NCBI GenBank assembly: GCA_910573755.1
Contig: CAJTBO010000032.1
Span: 1 to 55,420 of the forward strand
Source of the DNA: Lachnospiraceae bacterium
Lineage (GTDB): Bacteria; Bacillota; Clostridia; Lachnospirales; Lachnospiraceae
Direction of reading: 5' to 3'
Length of the DNA: 55,420 bases
Below are positions 23,497 to 33,192 of this stretch, in pieces (position 1 is the stretch's first letter; each line of letters opens with the position of its first letter). A program made the translations under genes and the position numbers. The notes below the pieces were generated by a model. The model was not told the DNA's origin. It did no database searches and worked only from the letters and a program-made list of their open reading frames with translations.

Positions 23497-24306
23497 ATGA
23501 AAATATTACACTCAGGCCTTCCCATTTTCATGCGGGATACCGATAGTACATTATCTTTTGAACAAGGACTTATCTGTGATGGTTCTTCATCCAAAACTGT
23601 CGGGCAAATGGAAGGACTCATCAGAAATCCCGAACATGTCAACATGGAGGAACGAATGTACGAAGCCTACCGCAATATTCGTTTTCCGGAACATGAAGAT
23701 CTACTGAAGCGCTATGATATCCGTTATGATATTACCGCGATTTCACCGGGCACCATAAACGGTGAATTCAAAAAAACTTCCGGACACTATCATGGCTATA
23801 TCGCAGATGGATCACATCCTTACCCGGAAGTTTATGAAGTGATCAAGGGTGAGATCATATTCATCCTGCAGAAATCACACAATTTCGACAGGGATGAAGA
23901 ACCCGTCATCGATGATTTAAAAGCGGTTCATGTGAAAGAGGGAGAAGCTGTCATCATACCGCCCTATTACGGCCACGGCTCCATCAATCCGTCCAACGGC
24001 GTTTCCATGTTCAGCAACCTTGCCGTCATTTCCTGCCCTCTGCACTATGAACCGATTCGGAAAAGGAAGGGGCTTGCCGTTTACGCATTAAAAGACAAAG
24101 ACAGCTTTCAATTAGTGCCGAATGAAAATTATAAGCATCTTCCATCGGTTAAACTATGCAGACCTGTGGAAAATCCTGCTCTCGGCATTACATTCCATTC
24201 TCCCTGTTACAATAACTTTATAACCCGTCCGGAACAATACGATTTTCTTTTGCATCCGGACTCTTATCTGGATACCATAGAACATATGACTCAGGAGGTG
24301 CACTGA
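23497..24306 (+). CDS. Cupin-type glucose-6-phosphate isomerase
   Basis: A 269-residue protein of the cupin (archaeal-type) phosphoglucose isomerase family, interconverting fructose 6-phosphate and glucose 6-phosphate with a bound metal. The metal site is seen in T-S-G-H-Y-H-G-Y...Y-P-E-V-Y-E-V and P-P-Y-Y-G-H-G-S-I-N. It is longer than archaeal homologues (about 190) because of N- and C-terminal extensions. AAAGGAGGG lies nine bases before the ATG. It leads a tight operon with the two ribulose-monophosphate genes (one-base overlap with the next), so it probably processes the fructose 6-phosphate they make. Confidence 0.85.
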   Translation: MKILHSGLPIFMRDTDSTLSFEQGLICDGSSSKTVGQMEGLIRNPEHVNMEERMYEAYRNIRFPEHEDLLKRYDIRYDITAISPGTINGEFKKTSGHYHGYIADGSHPYPEVYEVIKGEIIFILQKSHNFDRDEEPVIDDLKAVHVKEGEAVIIPPYYGHGSINPSNGVSMFSNLAVISCPLHYEPIRKRKGLAVYALKDKDSFQLVPNENYKHLPSVKLCRPVENPALGITFHSPCYNNFITRPEQYDFLLHPDSYLDTIEHMTQEVH

Positions 24307-24935
24307 TGAAATTACAGATCGCAGTCGATATCGCTGACAATAAAAAAATCATGGAAATTGCCGGACAAATATCAGATATCATCGATATTTTCGAGGTTGG
24401 GACACCCGCTATTATGAAAGAGGGTATGCTCCCGGTAAAGATGTTGAAGGAAGCCTACCCCGATATGACGGTTCTGGCGGACAGCAAGATCGTAGACGGC
24501 GGTGCCATCGAATGCAGGGATATTTGTGAATGCGGTGCCGATATCGTAACCGTCCTTGCGCTCTCGGACAACGCCACCGTAAAGGAAGTTGTAAAAACAG
24601 CACATCAGTATGGCAGGAAAGTGCTGGCCGATCTGCTGTGTGTAACAGATATACCAAAACGCTCCGTGGAACTGATCGATATGGATGTCGATTATATCGG
24701 CGTCCACACAGGTGTTGACATGCAGAAACAGGGTCACACTCCCCTTGAGGATCTGCGGGAACTGGTCAGAGCTGTGGGACCAGAGCGCGCAGCCGTAGCC
24801 GGCGGCGTTACTCTTCAGACTCTTCCTGACTATACAGCAGAAAATCCGGAAATCATCATTGCCGGCAGCGCGCTGTACAAAGCGAACGATGTAAGAGCTG
24901 CCGTACTTCAAATGAAGGAGGTATTAAACTCATGA
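24306..24935 (+). CDS. hxlA: 3-hexulose-6-phosphate synthase
   Basis: A 209-residue TIM-barrel of the orotidylate-decarboxylase superfamily. It condenses formaldehyde with ribulose 5-phosphate to D-arabino-3-hexulose 6-phosphate, or runs in reverse. The D-x-K-x-x-D motif is seen as A-D-S-K-I-V-D-G-G; H-T-G-V-D-M-Q and V-A-G-G-V match HPS more than the related keto-gulonate-phosphate decarboxylase UlaD. The ATG overlaps the preceding stop as TGATG, and the stop overlaps the next gene by four bases, so all three are translationally coupled. With the next gene it forms the classic HPS-PHI pair. Confidence 0.85.
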   Translation: MKLQIAVDIADNKKIMEIAGQISDIIDIFEVGTPAIMKEGMLPVKMLKEAYPDMTVLADSKIVDGGAIECRDICECGADIVTVLALSDNATVKEVVKTAHQYGRKVLADLLCVTDIPKRSVELIDMDVDYIGVHTGVDMQKQGHTPLEDLRELVRAVGPERAAVAGGVTLQTLPDYTAENPEIIIAGSALYKANDVRAAVLQMKEVLNS

Positions 24936-25495
24936 CCACAAAAGAAATTTTACTGACCATAACAGACGAACTGACTGACTGCTTTGCCGATTTAAAGGAA
25001 GAACAGCTGACAGAACTCGATTCCTATATCCAAAAAGCAAATAAAATCTATGTAGCCGGCGCCGGTCGCTCTCTGATGATGATCCGCGGATTTGCCATGA
25101 GGCTTATGCATATGGGTTATAAAGCTTTTGTAGTCGGAGAAACTACCACTCCTGCTTTGGAGAAAGGCGATCTGCTCATTATTGCTTCTGGAAGCGGCAA
25201 TACAGAAACCTTAACCGTGATCGCCGACAAATGCAAGCGGCTCGGCGGAAATCTTGCACTTATCACCACCATGCCGGATTCTAATATCGGCAGGAAAGCA
25301 GACTGCATTATTCATATTCCCGCAGCTACTACCAAAAATAATGCCAATACCAAACGTTCCATTCAACCCGGTGCCAACACCTTTGAACAATCCGTTCTGC
25401 TTCTGGGTGACGCCGTCATCATCAGAATGATGAGCGGAAAGACTATGGACGCAAACAACGAAAAGCTTATGAAACTGCACGCAAATCTGGAATAG
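24932..25495 (+). CDS. hxlB: 6-phospho-3-hexuloisomerase
   Basis: A 187-residue SIS-domain isomerase that converts D-arabino-3-hexulose 6-phosphate to fructose 6-phosphate. It has the PHI hallmarks A-G-A-G-R-S, F-A-M-R-L-M-H-M-G, V-V-G-E-T-T-T-P, G-S-G-N-T-E-T and the tail F-E-Q-S-V-L-L-L. Length is normal. Its start overlaps hxlA by four bases (ATGA), and the regulator gene follows after 23 bp. The pair can detoxify formaldehyde or, in reverse, make ribulose 5-phosphate from fructose 6-phosphate in organisms short of the oxidative pentose pathway. Confidence 0.9.
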   Translation: MTTKEILLTITDELTDCFADLKEEQLTELDSYIQKANKIYVAGAGRSLMMIRGFAMRLMHMGYKAFVVGETTTPALEKGDLLIIASGSGNTETLTVIADKCKRLGGNLALITTMPDSNIGRKADCIIHIPAATTKNNANTKRSIQPGANTFEQSVLLLGDAVIIRMMSGKTMDANNEKLMKLHANLE

Positions 25496-25518
25496 CCGCC
25501 CTTAATTGAGGAATACCA

Positions 25519-26244
25519 ATGATTGATTTATTTTCTTATGAACATATTCAGAGTTTCAGCGAAACAGAACTTGCCATTTACAAATATATTATTGCAAACA
25601 AAGAAAAGGCGGCTTACCTGACGATCCGGGAGCTTGCCAAAGAAAACCATGTTTCCACCGCTTCCATTCTGCGATTCTGCGAAAAAACAGGATGCAGCGG
25701 ATACTCTGAATTTAAAGAAAAGATCCGCAAAATGCTGGGGGAGAAAATATTTACTCCCCCCGGCAGTGATATCGAAGAAATTCTGCAGTACTTCAAACGG
25801 ACATGTACCGGCGCCTTTGAAGAAATGATTGAAAAAGCTGCCAACATGATCCGCGGTGCTGAAAGGGTTTATTTTGTTGGAATGGGAGCATCCGGAACAC
25901 TGGGTGCTTATGGTGCACGCTATTTTTCCAATCTCGGGAAATTCTCTTCCAGCATCGAAGATCCCTATTATCCTTTGCTTCAGGACATGCAGGGCAGCGT
26001 ACTTGTCATAGCGCTGTCTGTTTCCGGCGAATCCGCACCGGTCATTCATCTGCTGCAAAACTTTCAGAACCATAACTGCAAAATTCTCAGTATCACAAAC
26101 CACTCAGCCTCAACCATAGCCAAAATGGCAGATATGAATATCTCCTATCATCTGACAGAGAAAAAAACAGACCCCTACTGTAATCTTACTACTCAGGTGC
26201 CTGTCATCTTTCTGATAGAAATATTAGCCCGCCGGATCTCTTAA
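25519..26244 (+). CDS. MurR/RpiR-family transcriptional regulator
   Basis: A 241-residue regulator with an N-terminal RpiR helix-turn-helix (1-80: L-T-I-R-E-L-A-K-E-N-H-V-S-T-A-S-I-L-R-F) and a C-terminal SIS sugar-phosphate domain (about 105-235: V-Y-F-V-G-M-G-A-S-G and A-L-S-V-S-G-E-S). Members respond to sugar phosphates, so hexulose or hexose phosphate made by the three genes before it is a likely effector. It is the last gene of the pgi-hxlA-hxlB unit; its stop codon lies inside the loop of the terminator. Confidence 0.88.
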   Translation: MIDLFSYEHIQSFSETELAIYKYIIANKEKAAYLTIRELAKENHVSTASILRFCEKTGCSGYSEFKEKIRKMLGEKIFTPPGSDIEEILQYFKRTCTGAFEEMIEKAANMIRGAERVYFVGMGASGTLGAYGARYFSNLGKFSSSIEDPYYPLLQDMQGSVLVIALSVSGESAPVIHLLQNFQNHNCKILSITNHSASTIAKMADMNISYHLTEKKTDPYCNLTTQVPVIFLIEILARRIS

Positions 26245-26274
26245 CAGATGATCCGGCGGACTTTTTATTTTTTT
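26229..26274 (+). terminator. Terminator of the hexulose-phosphate operon
   Basis: CCGCCGGATC (26229-26238) and GATCCGGCGG (26250-26259) form a 10-bp stem followed by ACTTTTTATTTTTTTT. The 5' arm overlaps the end of the RpiR gene. Confidence 0.85.
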
Positions 26275-26285
26275 TCTGTCTTATA

Positions 26286-27272
26286 TCACTTTAAGATCTC
26301 ATCAATGCGCTCCAGTTCATCCCCGGTAAATTCCATCTTTTCGATAAAACCAATGTTCTCCTTCAACTGTTCCCAGTTTCTTGCGCCGGAGATAACGGAA
26401 ACGCTTTCATCTCTGGACAAAATCCATGCTAGCGCCATCTGTGACAGGGCCTGTCCCCTTTCTTCTGCCAATTCATTAAGCTTTTTTGCTTTCCCGATAT
26501 TTTCTTCCGTGATCAGCGTATTCTGCCGGTGGAACGTTCCTCTGGCAGCCCTGCTACCCGCTGTAATGCCATTAAAATATTTCTTTGTGAGAAGTCCCTG
26601 CGCTAACGGTGAAAAACATACTGCTCCCATTCCCTCTTCTTTCAGCACATCATATAATCCGTCCTCCACCCAGCGATCAAACATGGAATAAGACGGCTGA
26701 TGTACCAGAAGATGTATTCCCATTCCTTTTAATATGGCGCTTGCCTTTTTTGTCTCCTCCGCAGAATAGTTACTGACACCCACATACAACGCTTTCCCCT
26801 GACGAACGATCTGCGCCAGCGCATCCATCGTCTCCTCCAGGGGCGTCTCCGGATCAGGCCTGTGGTGATAAAAAATATCCACATAGTCCAATTTCATTCT
26901 TTTCAGACTCTGATCCAGACTTGCCGTAAGATATTTCTTGGAGCCCCAGTTACCGTAAGGACCAGGCCACATATCATATCCGGCTTTGGAACTGATCAGC
27001 ATTTCGTCACGATACGGACGAAGATCCTTTTCCATAATCCGGCCAAAGGTCTCCTCCCCGCTTCCATATGGAGGACCATAATTGTTTGCCAGATCAAAGT
27101 GTGTGATTCCGTTGTCAAAAGCCTTCGTCACCGTCTCCCTGCAGGTCTCAAATTCATTGATACCGCCGAAATTCTGCCAGAATCCCAGAGAGATCACCGG
27201 AAACAGCAGCCCGCTCCTGCCGCATCGTCTGTACTTCATCCTTTCATATCTCGTATTGTCTGCCTGATACAT
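26286..27272 (-). CDS. Aldo/keto reductase (YghZ-like)
   Basis: A 328-residue NADPH-dependent reductase with the AKR barrel. It shows L-G-F-W-Q-N-F-G-G, the catalytic tyrosine in L-A-N-N-Y-G-P, the lysine in S-S-K-A-G-Y-D-M-W-P-G-P-Y-G and the histidine in Y-H-H-R-P-D-P. The motif set resembles the YghZ subfamily, which reduces L-glyceraldehyde 3-phosphate and methylglyoxal. The second of two adjacent ATGs (27272) has better spacing to GGAG. It is convergent with the RpiR operon and in the direction of the two-component genes. An aldehyde from aldol cleavage in this island would be a natural substrate, but this is inference. Confidence 0.85.
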   Translation of the reverse strand: MYQADNTRYERMKYRRCGRSGLLFPVISLGFWQNFGGINEFETCRETVTKAFDNGITHFDLANNYGPPYGSGEETFGRIMEKDLRPYRDEMLISSKAGYDMWPGPYGNWGSKKYLTASLDQSLKRMKLDYVDIFYHHRPDPETPLEETMDALAQIVRQGKALYVGVSNYSAEETKKASAILKGMGIHLLVHQPSYSMFDRWVEDGLYDVLKEEGMGAVCFSPLAQGLLTKKYFNGITAGSRAARGTFHRQNTLITEENIGKAKKLNELAEERGQALSQMALAWILSRDESVSVISGARNWEQLKENIGFIEKMEFTGDELERIDEILK

Positions 27273-27294
27273 CATTTTCTCCTTTCTATAAAAA

Positions 27295-29064
27295 TCATGT
27301 AATGCCTTTTGGCACTCTGATTTTAATCACTGTTCCTCGATTTTTTTTACTGTACAGTTTTATCCTGTACTGCTCTCCAAAGTGAAGGCGCATCCTCAGG
27401 TTTGTGTTAAACAGGCCGATATGGCCTTCTCCGGTCTTCCCCTCTTCCAAAAGATTCCGCAGTTCTCTCAAACGTCTCTCGGAGATCCCCTCCCCATTAT
27501 CAATCACACTTATCACAATATCTTCATGAAGATCCCGCACTCTGATTTTTATTTTTCCTGTCTCATCTGCCTCGCATCCCGAAAGCAGTCCATGCTGAAT
27601 AGCATTTTCTATCAACGGCTGCAAAAACAGTTTCGGCACCTCCGCCTCCATGCAGTTCTCGTCTTTTTCGCATACCACTTCAAAAAAATCTCCAAACCGC
27701 ATTTTTTGGATCTGAACGTATTTTTCCGCAATCTGGAGTTCACTCTGCAGTTTCACCAGATCACCGCCCTCCGAAAGACTGTAATGCAGAATATCGCTCA
27801 GATTCTCGATCATCTGATTCGCCGGGCAGTATCCCTCCGCCGCTTCCATCACTTTCCAATAGATCGTTTCCATCGTATTATACAGAAAATGCGGATTTAT
27901 CTGCATCTGGAGCGCTCTTATTTCAGCCCGCTCCAGCTGGATCTTTCTTTCATAGCCCTGAACGATCGCCTCTCTGTGTTCCTCAAATATTTTCAGAACA
28001 CTCTGAAAAAAATAATCATATTCTTCCCCTATCGCGTGCAGCCTCTCCGGATATTCCCCGCTCTCCTCATAGTAATCTATAATGGATGCCACCTGATTCA
28101 GAAGCGTATATCTTCTCCTCGTCATGATCCAGGACAGTATAATCCCGAATACCGCCGTAAAGACCATTACACAGAAAACCATCCCCAAAAGCGGTGCCGC
28201 CACTTTCATCTCTTCGAGAAGGGGCGCCATAAACAGATAGGTAAAACCAAGATGCTCATTCTCCATTCTGTATACGATATACCAATGTTTCCCCGTCCGA
28301 ATAACTGTCTCCGATTTCCCGGAAACCAGTATCTCCTGCAGCAGGCTGTCATCTACTCCCGGAAGTTTTTGTGCCTCAAACAATATTTCTCCTGTCCTGT
28401 ATGCGACATAAATGCTTTGTTCATCTCCGTTTACAAACCGCTTTAATCTTTCATTTACCTTATCTACCAGAAAATTTAACGTAACAACACCATAATTCGC
28501 GTGTTTCTGCGAAGCATAATATTTCCTTGTTATAGATACGACTTCTGTCTCTTTTTTCTCAAAAGCGTACTGCTTCAATGAACGCCTCATTACATCCGGA
28601 ATTTCATCCTCCTCTTTGTTGATCATCTCCAGCCACTCTTTGTCAAAGAAATCAGAGACCGTAACAAGCCCCTGCTCCGACAAAATGACTTTGTCATAAT
28701 TCTTATAATAAATATACGCCGAATGCAGATAAAATTTAGTGTAAACGGGGGTGCTGACAAATGTTCTGATCAGCTCCTGATCCCTGTTTTCCGTATAGGT
28801 AAAAGTATCTGTAGATAAAAGCCTTTTTAAAGTAATCATAATCTGTGTATTGGGCCATAGAGAATACACATAATAGTCCATGTCACCGGCTATCTCACTT
28901 ATGTTATCATCCGCCAGCTGCAGCGCGTGTGTATACTCGTCTCTGCTGCTCTGACGCGCATTTCCCAGCAAAAAAACCGTCATCAAAATTCCCAGAAGTC
29001 CGGTTACAACAATAACAGGAAAAACCATATTCATATAATATCTGATCCACTCATTCTTTTTCAT
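27295..29064 (-). CDS. YesM-type sensor histidine kinase
   Basis: A 589-residue membrane kinase: one helix near 14-34, an extracellular sensor of about 245 residues, a second helix near 285-308, then a HAMP-like linker and kinase. The phosphorylated histidine lies in Q-I-N-P-H-F-L-Y-N-T (HisK_internal family), followed by the ATP-binding N-box L-I-E-N-A-I-Q-H-G and V-I-D-N-G-E-G-I. The 14-base overlap with the response regulator gene shows cotranscription. In Lachnospiraceae such pairs control the adjacent carbohydrate ABC importer, and here they lie between the reductase and the permease genes. Confidence 0.9.
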   Translation of the reverse strand: MKKNEWIRYYMNMVFPVIVVTGLLGILMTVFLLGNARQSSRDEYTHALQLADDNISEIAGDMDYYVYSLWPNTQIMITLKRLLSTDTFTYTENRDQELIRTFVSTPVYTKFYLHSAYIYYKNYDKVILSEQGLVTVSDFFDKEWLEMINKEEDEIPDVMRRSLKQYAFEKKETEVVSITRKYYASQKHANYGVVTLNFLVDKVNERLKRFVNGDEQSIYVAYRTGEILFEAQKLPGVDDSLLQEILVSGKSETVIRTGKHWYIVYRMENEHLGFTYLFMAPLLEEMKVAAPLLGMVFCVMVFTAVFGIILSWIMTRRRYTLLNQVASIIDYYEESGEYPERLHAIGEEYDYFFQSVLKIFEEHREAIVQGYERKIQLERAEIRALQMQINPHFLYNTMETIYWKVMEAAEGYCPANQMIENLSDILHYSLSEGGDLVKLQSELQIAEKYVQIQKMRFGDFFEVVCEKDENCMEAEVPKLFLQPLIENAIQHGLLSGCEADETGKIKIRVRDLHEDIVISVIDNGEGISERRLRELRNLLEEGKTGEGHIGLFNTNLRMRLHFGEQYRIKLYSKKNRGTVIKIRVPKGIT

Positions 29065-29827
29065 TCCTGTTTTGTCCCTTGTTTCTGTAATCTCTCGGAC
29101 TCATTCCGTAAAATTCACTGAAAGCCCTTGTAAAATTTTTTGAATTATTATACCCGACCCGTTCACTGATCTCATACACCTTGCTGTAAGTCTCCGCCAG
29201 CAGCCTGGCCGCTTCCTGTAATCTCACTTTCTGCACATATTTTGAAAAACTCATGCCCGCCTCAGCACTGAACAGCACGCTGAGATAGGAAGAACTTAGA
29301 TTCACATGGGCTGCCGCATCCGCAAGCTTTATTTCAGCATAGTTTTTCTCTACATACTCTTTTACTTCTTTGACGATCTTCCCCTTATAATCATAGCCGT
29401 CCTGATCGTATATTCCCCCGGTTCCGCACTGTTCGTTTTCCCCTGCCCCGTCCAGTTCTTTTTTCAATCTCTCAAACAACTCTGCAATTTTCCTGTAATC
29501 CGTTGGCTTCAAAATATAATCATAGACACCCAGCTGCAGTCCCCTTCTCGCGTACTCAAACTCGTTATACGCGCTCAGAAGGATGATCTTTCCGGAAAAA
29601 CCATATTTTTTTAACTGTTCGATCAATTTCAGTCCGTCCATGACAGGCATTTTGATGTCTGTCATCAGTACATCTACCGGTTCTTTATCCTCTCTGATCA
29701 TTTTCAGCGCCTGTTCGCCGTTTCTGGCCTGCCCGGCCACCCGAAAACCCAGTTCCGCCCACGGGAAAAAATTAGCAAGTCCGTTTCGTATACCCACTTC
29801 GTCATCTACAATCAGTAAACGATACAT
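29051..29827 (-). CDS. YesN-type response regulator with AraC DNA-binding domain
   Basis: A 258-residue regulator. It has an N-terminal receiver (1-120) with acidic pocket D-D-E, phospho-acceptor Asp57 in M-T-D-I-K-M-P and conserved lysine in I-L-K-P-T-D, followed by a C-terminal AraC double helix-turn-helix (about 150-250; V-G-Y-N-N-S-K-N-F-T-R-A-F and G-M-S-P-R-D-Y-R). It is the partner of the overlapping histidine kinase gene and likely activates the binding-protein-dependent importer 80 bp upstream. Confidence 0.92.
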   Translation of the reverse strand: MYRLLIVDDEVGIRNGLANFFPWAELGFRVAGQARNGEQALKMIREDKEPVDVLMTDIKMPVMDGLKLIEQLKKYGFSGKIILLSAYNEFEYARRGLQLGVYDYILKPTDYRKIAELFERLKKELDGAGENEQCGTGGIYDQDGYDYKGKIVKEVKEYVEKNYAEIKLADAAAHVNLSSSYLSVLFSAEAGMSFSKYVQKVRLQEAARLLAETYSKVYEISERVGYNNSKNFTRAFSEFYGMSPRDYRNKGQNRNEKE

Positions 29828-29906
29828 TTTATACCTCCCGCTCTTGAAATTTCCATTTCATTTTAGCATGGAACCGCCATTCCCACAACCAAGCATCTTT
29901 TGTCCT

Positions 29907-30731
29907 TTATCCTTTTATTCCCTGTGTCGCCATTCCGTCAATCAGATACTTTTGTCCCAGCATATAAACCAAAATACAGGGAATCATGGACACCAGCGAC
30001 ATCGCCAATACCGTACTCCAGTTAACGGCAGATGCGGAATCCAGACTCATCCTGAGCGCCAGCGATACCGGATACTTACTCACGGAACTGATATAGATCA
30101 GCACATTGAAAAAATCATTCCATGTCCAGATAAACTGAAACAGAAAAGCTGAAAACATCGCCGGTTTCAGTATCGGCAGAAGCACATATATCAATGTCTT
30201 AAAGGAATTACAGCCGTCTATCTTTGCCGCATCATCCAGATCTCTGGGAATTCCGCGGAAAAACTGTATCATCATGTAAATAAAAAAGGGCGTACAGGCA
30301 AACATTGCCGGAATAATAAAAGGATAGTAAGTGTCATTCCATCCCAGACGGTTAAACAGAATAAACCGCGGAATGACCAGTACGGTATTCGGCAACATCA
30401 GCGTAGATATCATCAATATCATAAGAAGCTTTTTCAGCGGAAATGTAAACCGTGCAAATCCATATCCTACCAAACAGCTTGATATCGTCGTAAATGCCGC
30501 TGTCGGAACTACCAGCTCCAGCGTATTTAACAAAAATCTGCCGAAACTGTTCTGTCCGGTTCCGCGCCAGCCCAGCGTATAGGAGTCCGTCTGCCATTTT
30601 TGCGGCAGCAGCCTGATCGAACCGAATATCTCACTGTTCGGCTTAAAAGATGAAAACACCAGCCAGATCAGCGGATAAATCATGATCAGCGCTACCAGAC
30701 ATAAAAAAGCATAGGATAAAAATTTTTTCAT
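29907..30731 (-). CDS. Carbohydrate ABC transporter permease (MalG-type)
   Basis: A 274-residue inner-membrane permease with six hydrophobic helices. The EAA loop that contacts the ATPase reads D-D-A-A-K-I-D-G-C-N-S-F-K-T-L, with the usual following L-P-I-L-K-P-A. It is the second permease of a CUT1-type sugar importer, starting 11 bases after the first permease gene. No ATPase is encoded in the cluster; such importers often share a common MsmK/MsiK-type ATPase encoded elsewhere. Confidence 0.92.
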   Translation of the reverse strand: MKKFLSYAFLCLVALIMIYPLIWLVFSSFKPNSEIFGSIRLLPQKWQTDSYTLGWRGTGQNSFGRFLLNTLELVVPTAAFTTISSCLVGYGFARFTFPLKKLLMILMISTLMLPNTVLVIPRFILFNRLGWNDTYYPFIIPAMFACTPFFIYMMIQFFRGIPRDLDDAAKIDGCNSFKTLIYVLLPILKPAMFSAFLFQFIWTWNDFFNVLIYISSVSKYPVSLALRMSLDSASAVNWSTVLAMSLVSMIPCILVYMLGQKYLIDGMATQGIKG

Positions 30732-30742
30732 ATGCCCCTCCT

Positions 30743-31639
30743 TTAATCTTCGTAGTGAACCAGCCCGTCCGAAAGCCTGAAGATCGCAAACGTAAACAGG
30801 ATGATAATGACAAACAATACCCAGGACTGCGCACTGGCATATCCCATTTTAAAGTACCTGAATCCGTTTTCATAAAGCATCAGGCCGTAGAGGTAGGTTT
30901 CTTTCAACGCGCCGCCGCCGGTAATGACAAAGGCCGCCGTAAAGTCCTGAAAAAGCTGAATCATCTGCATCACCAGATTAAAGAGTATGATTGGTGAAAG
31001 CATCGGCAGCGTAATACGGAAATATTTCTGTACAGCGTTTGCCCCGTCAATATCTGCCGCCTCATATAAACTATCCGGCACCTGTTTCAATCCTGCAAGG
31101 AAAAGTACCATGGACGAACCGAACTGCCATACCTGAAGCAGGCTGATAACCGGAAGGGAGGTTTTTGGACTCCCTATCCAGTCAAAGGCTTTATATCCGG
31201 AAAATAACGCTCCGATCAGTGTATTGAGCAAGCCTGTTTTCATAAATATAAAGCGCCATAAAATCGTGATCGCCACACTTCCTCCAAAAATGGAGGGAAG
31301 ATAATACACAACCTTAAATATACTGATACCTTTTAGCTTCTGGTTCAACAGTCCCGCAATAAATAGGGAAATGATCATTTTCAGCGGCAGCGCTATTGCC
31401 ACATACATAAAAGTGGCTTTCATAGATTTCAGAAACAGCCGGTCATTTGTAAATATTTTTATATAGTTCTGAAGCCCCACAAATTTATAATCATTCAACA
31501 TGGTAAAATCCGTAAAAGAATACAGGAAAGACATTACCAGCGGATAAAGCTGAAAAGCTAAAAATCCTATGATCCATGGTGTCAGATAAAACATGCCGGT
31601 ATATTTTCTTTTCCATTTTTTCCAGTTATTGTTTTGCAC
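30743..31639 (-). CDS. Sugar ABC transporter permease (MalF/UgpA-type)
   Basis: A 298-residue permease with six hydrophobic helices beginning near residue 17. The EAA motif is E-A-A-D-I-D-G-A-N-A-V-Q-K-Y-F-R-I-T-L-P. It pairs with the MalG-type gene downstream and follows the binding-protein gene by 27 bases on the same strand. Confidence 0.92.
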   Translation of the reverse strand: MQNNNWKKWKRKYTGMFYLTPWIIGFLAFQLYPLVMSFLYSFTDFTMLNDYKFVGLQNYIKIFTNDRLFLKSMKATFMYVAIALPLKMIISLFIAGLLNQKLKGISIFKVVYYLPSIFGGSVAITILWRFIFMKTGLLNTLIGALFSGYKAFDWIGSPKTSLPVISLLQVWQFGSSMVLFLAGLKQVPDSLYEAADIDGANAVQKYFRITLPMLSPIILFNLVMQMIQLFQDFTAAFVITGGGALKETYLYGLMLYENGFRYFKMGYASAQSWVLFVIIILFTFAIFRLSDGLVHYED

Positions 31640-31666
31640 TATTTTCCCTCCAAACGACTCCGCAGT

Positions 31667-33016
31667 TTAATTGCCTGCCAGTGCCGCAAGCGGTTCCTCG
31701 ATCGTATTCATAAGTTCCTGCGCGGCTTCCTCCGGTGTTAAATCCCTGTAGAGCACTCTTGATAAAATTTCCGTGCTGATAGATGTGATCTCGGAATTAT
31801 CATGGTAACCGTTCTGAGCTGTTCCCGCATTCGCAGAGGCAATCTCAATGCCGGTCTTCAAATCCGGATTCAACAGATCATTTTCTTCCAGTATTGTTCT
31901 TGCTTCAGCAGTTGCCGGCACACCACGGCAGTCGCCCAAAATCTTGATTGCTTCCTCATCGGTCATCATCCAGTTTGCAAATTTCAGACATTCTTCCACG
32001 CTCACGGAATCCTTATTGATAGCCAATACCATGGACGGCTTGCAGTTAATACCCGTATCCCCAGCGTCTTCCAGAACAGGAAGTCTGCAGCAGCCTATAT
32101 CCTGTACATTGTCATTGATCAGGGACGGATAGTCAGACGCCCACCTAATAAGAAGTGCCGCCTCACCGTTTGCCCAGACCGGATTCTGATCGATATTTCC
32201 ATTGTAAGCCATGGTTTCTTCCAAAGGCTGTATCAGCCCTTTTTCCTCCAGTTCAAGCAGATAGGAGTATGCTTTTGCCAGCTGTTCTTCCGTAAAGTTT
32301 ACAGTAAAATCATCATTAATCCACTGTCCGCCGCACTGCTGCAGAACATAGGGCTTAAACACATTTTTCTCAAGTGTATGCAGGTCACTGTGCAAAAACA
32401 CCTTATCAGGATTTGCCGCTTTGAATTTCTCGCCTTCTGCGATCATATCATCCCATGTCCACTCCGTACTCTCATCAACGGCTAATCCGGTTTCCTTTAC
32501 AACATCGCGGTTGTAGAAAAGAGTAAAGCCATTCTGTGCCATGGGCAATGCCGCCAGCTTATTCCCTTCAGAACACCAGCCTTTCGTATAATCCATATCA
32601 AATTTACTAAAATCAATAATATCGTAATCTTCCATATTTATGAAGAAATCACCCTGTGCCGCCAGTTCTGTGATCCAGGGATAGTCCAGCTGAACAATAT
32701 CCGGTGCTGTTCCCCCTGCCAGCTGTGTCACCAGTTTTTCATAATAACTGGAAATCGTAGAGTACTCCCCTTCGATATGCACACCTGTCAGTTCTTCATA
32801 TTTTGCCAACGCTTCCAGCGTTTTTTCATGACGTGTATCCGATCCCCACCAACAGAATCTCAGATTGACATTCCTCCCGCTTCCCTCTGCCGAATCCTGT
32901 TCCTGCGTCTCTCCTGCCGCTTCGGGTGTCTTTGTCTGTTGGTTCCCGCACCCTGCCAATGCACTTGCTGATACTACCCCGGCAAGCAGCAAAGCCATCC
33001 ATTTTTTCTTACTCAT
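31667..33016 (-). CDS. Extracellular sugar-binding lipoprotein
   Basis: A 449-residue CUT1-type binding protein. The signal peptide ends in a lipobox L-A-G-C (Cys23), so the mature protein is lipid-anchored on the outside of the membrane. A Gln/Glu-rich linker precedes the two-lobed binding domain (V-N-L-R-F-C-W-W-G-S-D onwards). W-W-G and the many aromatic residues fit carbohydrate binding, but the ligand cannot be read from sequence. The ATG at 33016 follows AGGAG by eight bases. It is first in the importer operon and divergent from the aldolase/isomerase pair, sharing a 250-bp control region. Confidence 0.9.
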   Translation of the reverse strand: MSKKKWMALLLAGVVSASALAGCGNQQTKTPEAAGETQEQDSAEGSGRNVNLRFCWWGSDTRHEKTLEALAKYEELTGVHIEGEYSTISSYYEKLVTQLAGGTAPDIVQLDYPWITELAAQGDFFINMEDYDIIDFSKFDMDYTKGWCSEGNKLAALPMAQNGFTLFYNRDVVKETGLAVDESTEWTWDDMIAEGEKFKAANPDKVFLHSDLHTLEKNVFKPYVLQQCGGQWINDDFTVNFTEEQLAKAYSYLLELEEKGLIQPLEETMAYNGNIDQNPVWANGEAALLIRWASDYPSLINDNVQDIGCCRLPVLEDAGDTGINCKPSMVLAINKDSVSVEECLKFANWMMTDEEAIKILGDCRGVPATAEARTILEENDLLNPDLKTGIEIASANAGTAQNGYHDNSEITSISTEILSRVLYRDLTPEEAAQELMNTIEEPLAALAGN

Positions 33017-33192
33017 ACCTTTCTCTCCTTCTTTGATCATATTGTATATTTTTCTATTGTTACAATTTTATTTTATATTAATTATCAACAACGCCGAAAG
33101 GTGCTCATATTTGTAAAAGGTATCATAACAAACCAATTTTCTTTAAAATTCCTTATTATATTTTATATGGTATCATTTTATTTTCACCCCCT

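Noticed and set aside
24306-24935. 3-keto-L-gulonate-6-phosphate decarboxylase (UlaD) instead of hexulose-phosphate synthase
   Set aside because: The motif set (H-T-G-V-D-M-Q, V-A-G-G-V) and the coupled hexuloisomerase gene favour hexulose-phosphate synthase; no ascorbate uptake genes are present.
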